Positions 23,931-27,533 of a stretch of DNA of 27,533 nucleotides are shown one piece after another. The notes beneath the pieces were generated by a model. It was not told the origin of the DNA. It saw only the letters and a list, made by a program, of their open reading frames with translations, and ran no database searches. Both the position numbers and the translations under genes were made by a program. The stretch is from Candidatus Rifleibacteriota bacterium (lineage in GTDB: Bacteria; Riflebacteria; Ozemobacteria; Ozemobacterales; Ozemobacteraceae), in assembly GCA_029560455.1 (NCBI GenBank), contig JAKQKW010000007.1:1-27533 (forward strand). The letters are read 5' to 3'. Position 1 is the stretch's first letter. Every line of letters starts with the position of its first letter.

Positions 23931-25130
23931 TTAGATGTATTGAATGCTGGTTTCCTTGAGATACTGGTTTTCAAGAAGCGCTGCGATCTTTTTGATGACG
24001 TTGCGCCTGATTTCCAGTTCGACCGGCATGTTCGGATCCTGGTGAAACTCGTTAACCCGGGTTCCGACCACAAAATTAATTATATCGCTGTTGAGCAGCA
24101 TACGGACAATTTTTGTGGCCGGGTTGAGATTCAGGGTTTCTGGGTTGCGCCGGTCTTCTAAATATCTGGCAACGCGCCCGACCGTGAGAATGCCCTCGGT
24201 GATCAGGTCAACGCCTTCCATTATCGAATCCGGCGGCAGGTCGGGGTCGATCTTGCCAAGCATGACATGCACTTCGCGCCCGGTCTCGCGGGCGACAATG
24301 TTGGCGGTGGTGCCGCCGCAGATAATTTTTCTGCCGGGAAAATTACCGACCAGCTCGGCAAGCAAACGGTCTTTCTTCTGATCGTAGGGCGGGCCGGTCA
24401 TTATCAGCAGCTGCCTCGGCTGACGAAAGTAAATGACGCCGCAGGTAATGTCGTCGAGCGCATGCCCGCCATTGTTGAGCCATGCCTTGTCGACAATAGC
24501 CGCTGCCAGTTCACAGGCCGAAATGTCTGACTTCTTTTCGATCTGCTCCCTGATGAAATTACCGGTTTTTTCGATGCCCCAACCGAATGGAAGCGGCTGG
24601 CTGCCAATGCCGCTCTGGCTTACGCCGTCAGATAGCATGATGATGCGGTCACCCGGCTGGGCCTGAAAATCGGCAACCGAAATCGCCACCGGTTCGCGGT
24701 CAGTTCTGGTCACCTGAACCTGTGAGCGTTCGAGTCTGATAATCTCTGAACCACGGGCAACCAGCACCGGCGGGTTGTCGTATTCAACGATCTTGACCTC
24801 GTTTTCGAAGTCGACGTCGACGAGCGAAAAAGTGCTGTAGCTGATGTGGCGTTCAGAGCAGACCGGCAGTGTATCCATTATGCTGCGTGCCGCTTTGGCC
24901 GGGTCACGAAAGCTGCTCATGTAATTGAGGCCCATGACTGAAGTCAGAGTGGCGAGAACCCCGGCTTTTATACCGCTGCCAAGGCCATCTGACAGAACCG
25001 AAATGACCCGTTGCTGTTCCTTCAGCTTGCGCGACAGGAAAACATCGCCGCCAGTGCGCTGCCGGCCACAGTTCTTCTGCCTGAAGTCAACTTCGACGCA
25101 GCAGTTATTCGTAATTTTCGGAAATTCCAT
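23931..25130 (-). CDS. SpoIIE-type PP2C phosphatase linked to [FeFe] hydrogenases (copy 1)
   Basis: The 399-residue protein has SpoIIE phosphatase motifs TGGD (to D29), LSDGLGSGIKAG (D48), LSDGVSQSG (D168) and LDDITCGVIYF (D226/D227), so the metal-binding aspartates are intact. Residues about 240-370 form an extra domain shared with its paralogue: MTGPP (244-248), CGGTTANIVAR (271-281), EGVDLITEGILTV (305-317) and FVVGTRVN...HQDP (353-365). Family context: SpoIIE/PP2C genes are known next to PAS-containing [FeFe] hydrogenases in anaerobes. The strong ribosome-binding site GGAGG in front of ATG 25130 decides the start. The gene overlaps the 3' end of the upstream hydrogenase gene by 26 bases. 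Confidence 0.87.
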   Translation of the reverse strand: MEFPKITNNCCVEVDFRQKNCGRQRTGGDVFLSRKLKEQQRVISVLSDGLGSGIKAGVLATLTSVMGLNYMSSFRDPAKAARSIMDTLPVCSERHISYSTFSLVDVDFENEVKIVEYDNPPVLVARGSEIIRLERSQVQVTRTDREPVAISVADFQAQPGDRIIMLSDGVSQSGIGSQPLPFGWGIEKTGNFIREQIEKKSDISACELAAAIVDKAWLNNGGHALDDITCGVIYFRQPRQLLIMTGPPYDQKKDRLLAELVGNFPGRKIICGGTTANIVARETGREVHVMLGKIDPDLPPDSIMEGVDLITEGILTVGRVARYLEDRRNPETLNLNPATKIVRMLLNSDIINFVVGTRVNEFHQDPNMPVELEIRRNVIKKIAALLENQYLKETSIQYI

Positions 25131-26847
25131 TGATTTCCTCCGGTTCGCTGCCGAAAGCTTCAAGCACATTGTTCAGCCGCAATTCGGTTTCTGAGGCATT
25201 TTCGCCAAGTAGATAGGCAATTTTCTGAACCGTTTCGAGGTTGAGTCTGATGACTTCTTCAACCCTTTTCACGACCTGGTCGCGGCGAACGTGCGGTACC
25301 CGTATATCCTGAATTACCGCGCCGATGACCTGCCCCTTTTCGATTGAAAAGACCGAAATATTGAGCTGATGATCGCGGTAGGTGATATCGTGATCGACCC
25401 AGTCTTCGCCGGTCACCAGAACGTTTCTGAAAACCTTGTGAAAAGGCACGATCTTGCTGAGCTGCGCGCCTTCCATGCCGGGTGATGCGTCAAAGACCAT
25501 TTCCATGTCAGACCCGAAAATACTGGCAAAACGGCGGTTGCATTCGATGATGCGCAGCCCGGCATCGGCAATTACCACGCCGGCAGGCATGGCCTTGATC
25601 AGGGCGTTGGCCTTTTTGCTGGCGAGTTTGCGCATGTATGAGACACACATGTTTTCCATGGCTTTGCCATCGAGGAGGGCTTCGGCAAAATCCCGGCATG
25701 AATCGTAGCCGCAGCTGCCACAGTTCAGTTCATCGCGCGAGCTTGTTTTTCCAACACGCTGCAGTGCTGCTCTAACGACATTTTCAGAGTGGCGTCTGAT
25801 TTGAATCGGGCTGGTGCTGAATTTTGCCGAGATATCAAGGGTTCCGATCTGGTCACCGGGGTGAAAAGCCTGGTCAACATGGCTGAAAATGCTGTCGCGT
25901 TTGATGATGGTAGCCTCGCGTCGCTTCATGACCGGGCCATTGACACAGCCGCCGCCGCAGGCAAGAAGTTCGATGAAAATCTGCCGGCCGGGCGGCAGCT
26001 GGTCAAGCTCTCGCATTGCCGAGGTTATGGCATCTATACCTGAAAAGCACATGAATTCGACGTTCGGTTTCTGCAGTCTGGCCCTGATGCCGCTGATCAT
26101 GCCGCCATCTATGGGGTAAAGGCCGCCCTCGCACGCCGGGTGCGGAAAAAACGTCGAGTTGTTATCAATTGTAATTTTGTAAGGATCAATACCGGCGTCT
26201 GTCAGCCACTCATGGATATTTTCAAAAGTCAGGGCGCCGGCAATCGTTTCCTGGTAACGTTCTGACTCAACTTTTTTAGCGATACAGGGGCCGGCGAAGG
26301 CAACGCTGATATTTTCGCCGGCTGTCGATTTGAGATAGCGGGCGTGTGCCATGAGCGGTGAAATTACCGGGGTGAGATGCCTGACATAGTCGGGGTAATA
26401 TTTGCAGATCAGGTCGACCACAGTGGGGCAGGCGGTCGAAAGAAACAGCTGCTGGTCAGAATGGTCGATCAGCTCTGCAACCGCCTGCGAAACCATCTGG
26501 GCGCCGATGGCGGTTTCCGAGATCTGGCTGAAGCCAAGCATGCGCAGGGCTCCGATCAGTTGTGATACGTGCAGGTTTTTGAATTCAGCCCGCCATGACG
26601 GGGCAATTGAAAGAACCACTTTTTTGCCGAGTTCGATCTGTTGTCTGACTGCCGGCACATCGTTGCGTACTTTTTTGGCGCCGACCGGGCACACTTCAAC
26701 GCAGCGCCCGCAGTGAATGCAGAGTTCGTCGACAATGCCGGCGCTGTTGTCTTCGATTTTAATCGCCTTGACCGGGCATTCGCGAACGCATTTGTAGCAG
26801 TCGCGGCAGTCGGCCTTGCGTGTAAAGACTGGTTTAAGCTGATTCAT
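25105..26847 (-). CDS. Sensory-type [FeFe] hydrogenase with PAS domain (HydS/group C, copy 1)
   Basis: The 580-residue protein has the same domain order as its paralogue at 20429-22201: ferredoxin motifs C14/17/20/24 and C43/46/49/53; H-cluster domain with L1 STACP (C140), L2 GPCIAKKVE (C188) and L3 ELLACGGGC (C297, C301); a [4Fe-4S] motif C376/C379/C384/C401; a PAS domain (about 411-520); and a C-terminal helix with RLNLETVQKIAYLLGE. Ala139 replaces the proton-relay cysteine and Leu295 the usual L3 Met. Low activity and a sensing role are expected from comparison with HydS-type proteins. The PAS ligand cannot be told from sequence. The start overlaps the upstream ferredoxin-like gene by 14 bases. 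Confidence 0.88.
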   Translation of the reverse strand: MNQLKPVFTRKADCRDCYKCVRECPVKAIKIEDNSAGIVDELCIHCGRCVEVCPVGAKKVRNDVPAVRQQIELGKKVVLSIAPSWRAEFKNLHVSQLIGALRMLGFSQISETAIGAQMVSQAVAELIDHSDQQLFLSTACPTVVDLICKYYPDYVRHLTPVISPLMAHARYLKSTAGENISVAFAGPCIAKKVESERYQETIAGALTFENIHEWLTDAGIDPYKITIDNNSTFFPHPACEGGLYPIDGGMISGIRARLQKPNVEFMCFSGIDAITSAMRELDQLPPGRQIFIELLACGGGCVNGPVMKRREATIIKRDSIFSHVDQAFHPGDQIGTLDISAKFSTSPIQIRRHSENVVRAALQRVGKTSSRDELNCGSCGYDSCRDFAEALLDGKAMENMCVSYMRKLASKKANALIKAMPAGVVIADAGLRIIECNRRFASIFGSDMEMVFDASPGMEGAQLSKIVPFHKVFRNVLVTGEDWVDHDITYRDHQLNISVFSIEKGQVIGAVIQDIRVPHVRRDQVVKRVEEVIRLNLETVQKIAYLLGENASETELRLNNVLEAFGSEPEEINGISENYE

Positions 26848-27124
26848 TTTCTTTGCCGCCTTCTTTGAAGACGTGATCGAGAACTTCGCTCACCGCCTGT
26901 GGCACAACCTTTTCGAATGGCTGCCCGTCGATGATGATGACTGGCGCAGCTTTGCAGCGGTTTGAACAGAGACAGCCGCGAAAAGTGGTTTCTGCGGTCA
27001 GGTCGTTCTTTTCGAGGTAATCCTTGACGATTTCGACGCTGCGATTGTTGCCGCGGGTAAAGCAGGCACTGCCCATGCACATGATAATTTCGTGACTTTT
27101 GCGTTCATCGCTGCTTTTGCTCAT
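26834..27124 (-). CDS. Thioredoxin-like [2Fe-2S] ferredoxin (copy 1)
   Basis: A 96-residue NuoE-like thioredoxin-fold protein and first gene of the hydrogenase operon. Cluster ligands are probably C16, C21, C53 and C57 (CMGSACFTRGNN and CLCSNRCKAAP); C51 is an extra cysteine. The C-terminal VIIIDGQPFEKVVPQ matches the end of NuoE/HoxE-type domains. The likely role is electron transfer to the neighbouring hydrogenase-PAS protein. ATG 27124 is preferred over TTG 27139 because AGGAGA precedes it at normal spacing. Confidence 0.87.
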   Translation of the reverse strand: MSKSSDERKSHEIIMCMGSACFTRGNNRSVEIVKDYLEKNDLTAETTFRGCLCSNRCKAAPVIIIDGQPFEKVVPQAVSEVLDHVFKEGGKENESA

Positions 27125-27212
27125 ATCTGTCTCCTGCAACCCATTTCGAACTTATTTTGTCGCCTGAATCTGATTACCGATCAGTAGCTAGCCTTTGTCT
27201 GCGGGATTTTCG

Positions 27213-27290
27213 TCAGCGGCGCCGTAACACAGAGAACGAAAGTTTGCTGATTACAGCGTAAGCCATAATCAGTGCCGCTTCTGCATTCAT
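27213..27290 (-). CDS. Possible 25-residue small protein or leader peptide
   Basis: ATG 27290 is preceded by AAAGGGG with a 5-base spacer and opens a 25-codon frame ending in TGA. The product begins MNAEAALIMAYAV and ends LRRR, a short hydrophobic helix with a basic tail. An inverted repeat (CTGATTA ... TAATCAG, 27247-27272) lies inside it. It ends 88 bases before the first hydrogenase-operon gene, so it could be a leader peptide. The short length makes chance likely. Confidence 0.3.
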   Translation of the reverse strand: MNAEAALIMAYAVISKLSFSVLRRR

Positions 27291-27386
27291 AAAAACCCCT
27301 TTGCCACGACTTTTAAGGCCACCGACCGAATTATCACTGCTTGAATTATTGATTACTGCAAAAACAAAGTTGAACTGGTTCGTCGG

Positions 27387-27533
27387 CCCGGTCTATCAGT
27401 CGGGTTGCTTTTTTGCTGACAGGAGGTCAGCGATACTCGGCGGCATCAGGATAGATGCTGCCGGGTGCTCCAGCCAAGAATGTTTTTATCAAGTTTTCGC
27501 TCAGCAGAACCGCTCTATCCTGCGCGGTTCTGC
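27387..27533. other. Group of hairpins with complementary loops
   Basis: Plus-strand reading: CCCG-GTCTATCAGT-CGGG (27387-27404); GCTGAC-AGGAG-GTCAGC (27415-27431); a 10-bp stem with one G-T pair and loop AGGATA (27438-27463); and a perfect 10-bp stem GCAGAACCGC/GCGGTTCTGC with loop TCTATCCTGC (27504-27533). The whole AGGATA loop is complementary to TATCCT inside the last loop, extending to nine bases (CAGGATAGA with TCTATCCTG). It may be part of a structured RNA cut by the window end. The strand is unknown. Confidence 0.5.

Larger units (their letters stand above)
27125..27533. other. Upstream region of the hydrogenase operon, structured
   Basis: This 409-base region has no sizeable gene. 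It holds a possible 25-codon minus-strand ORF, three copies of TGATTAC (27171, 27248, 27350) and hairpins at 27387-27404, 27415-27431, 27438-27463 and 27504-27533. I find no sigma-54 match here and no convincing -35/-10 pair; TGATAAT on the minus strand (about 27332-27338) is the best -10-like string. Confidence 0.55.

Noticed and set aside
19305..27124. Reading the operon as an electron-bifurcating HydABC hydrogenase
   Set aside because: There is no NuoF-like flavin/NAD-binding subunit; two of the three hydrogenases carry PAS domains and lack the relay cysteine, and phosphatases are present instead.
27284..27305. GTGGCAAAGGGGTTTTT as a sigma-54 promoter for the hydrogenase operon
   Set aside because: The -24 half fits in part, but the -12 GC is absent (TT instead), so the invariant pair is not met.

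Overview
The window reads as chromosomal DNA from an anaerobic bacterium with an outer membrane. Evidence for the outer membrane is an SLH-domain porin ending in Phe, a PorV/FadL-like barrel and candidate lipoproteins. Evidence for anaerobic life is three [FeFe]-hydrogenase catalytic proteins in one operon. No taxonomic marker such as rRNA is present. The gene mix would suit a deep-branching diderm phylum (Riflebacteria-like lineages, for example), but that is only a guess. No tRNA, rRNA, CRISPR array, transposase or phage gene was seen.

Layout. (1) 1-3038, plus strand: the tail of an unknown gene, a tandem zinc-ribbon protein, and a large exported TPR protein whose C-terminus looks like a dead metallopeptidase. 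(2) 3120-7796: a minus-strand MBL-fold hydrolase; a divergent plus-strand pair (YdjM-like membrane hydrolase overlapping hemW); a secreted trypsin-like protease; and a convergent membrane TPR protein. (3) 7910-15570, plus strand: a six-gene envelope operon (SLH porin, Ig/E-set lipoprotein, glucodextranase-C-like protein, PorV-like barrel, LPP20-like protein, repeat protein), closed by a strong terminator at 15601-15632. (4) 15633-16344: a 0.7 kb gap without a convincing protein gene. On the minus strand it holds a good sigma-54 promoter match, a roughly 180-nt terminated structured transcript candidate and a second multi-stem region with its own terminator. (5) 16345-19182, minus strand: trmB, a secreted beta-propeller and an SH3-NlpC/P60 peptidase. 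(6) 19305-27124, minus strand: a seven-gene hydrogenase operon. (7) 27125-27533: the upstream region of that operon, with a possible 25-codon ORF, three copies of one heptamer and a set of hairpins with complementary loops.

The hydrogenase operon is the most striking feature. The order is [2Fe-2S] thioredoxin-like protein, [FeFe] hydrogenase-PAS, SpoIIE phosphatase, then a second [2Fe-2S] protein, a group B-type [FeFe] hydrogenase with intact catalytic motifs, a second hydrogenase-PAS and a second SpoIIE phosphatase. Both PAS-bearing hydrogenases keep the four H-cluster cysteines but have Ala in place of the proton-relay cysteine, the pattern described for putative sensory (HydS/group C) enzymes. 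The simplest reading is a duplicated H2- or redox-sensing module that signals through PP2C-type phosphatases, coupled to one catalytic hydrogenase. The phosphatases share a C-terminal domain of about 150 residues that I cannot name. No maturase (HydE/F/G) or NuoF-like subunit lies in the window.
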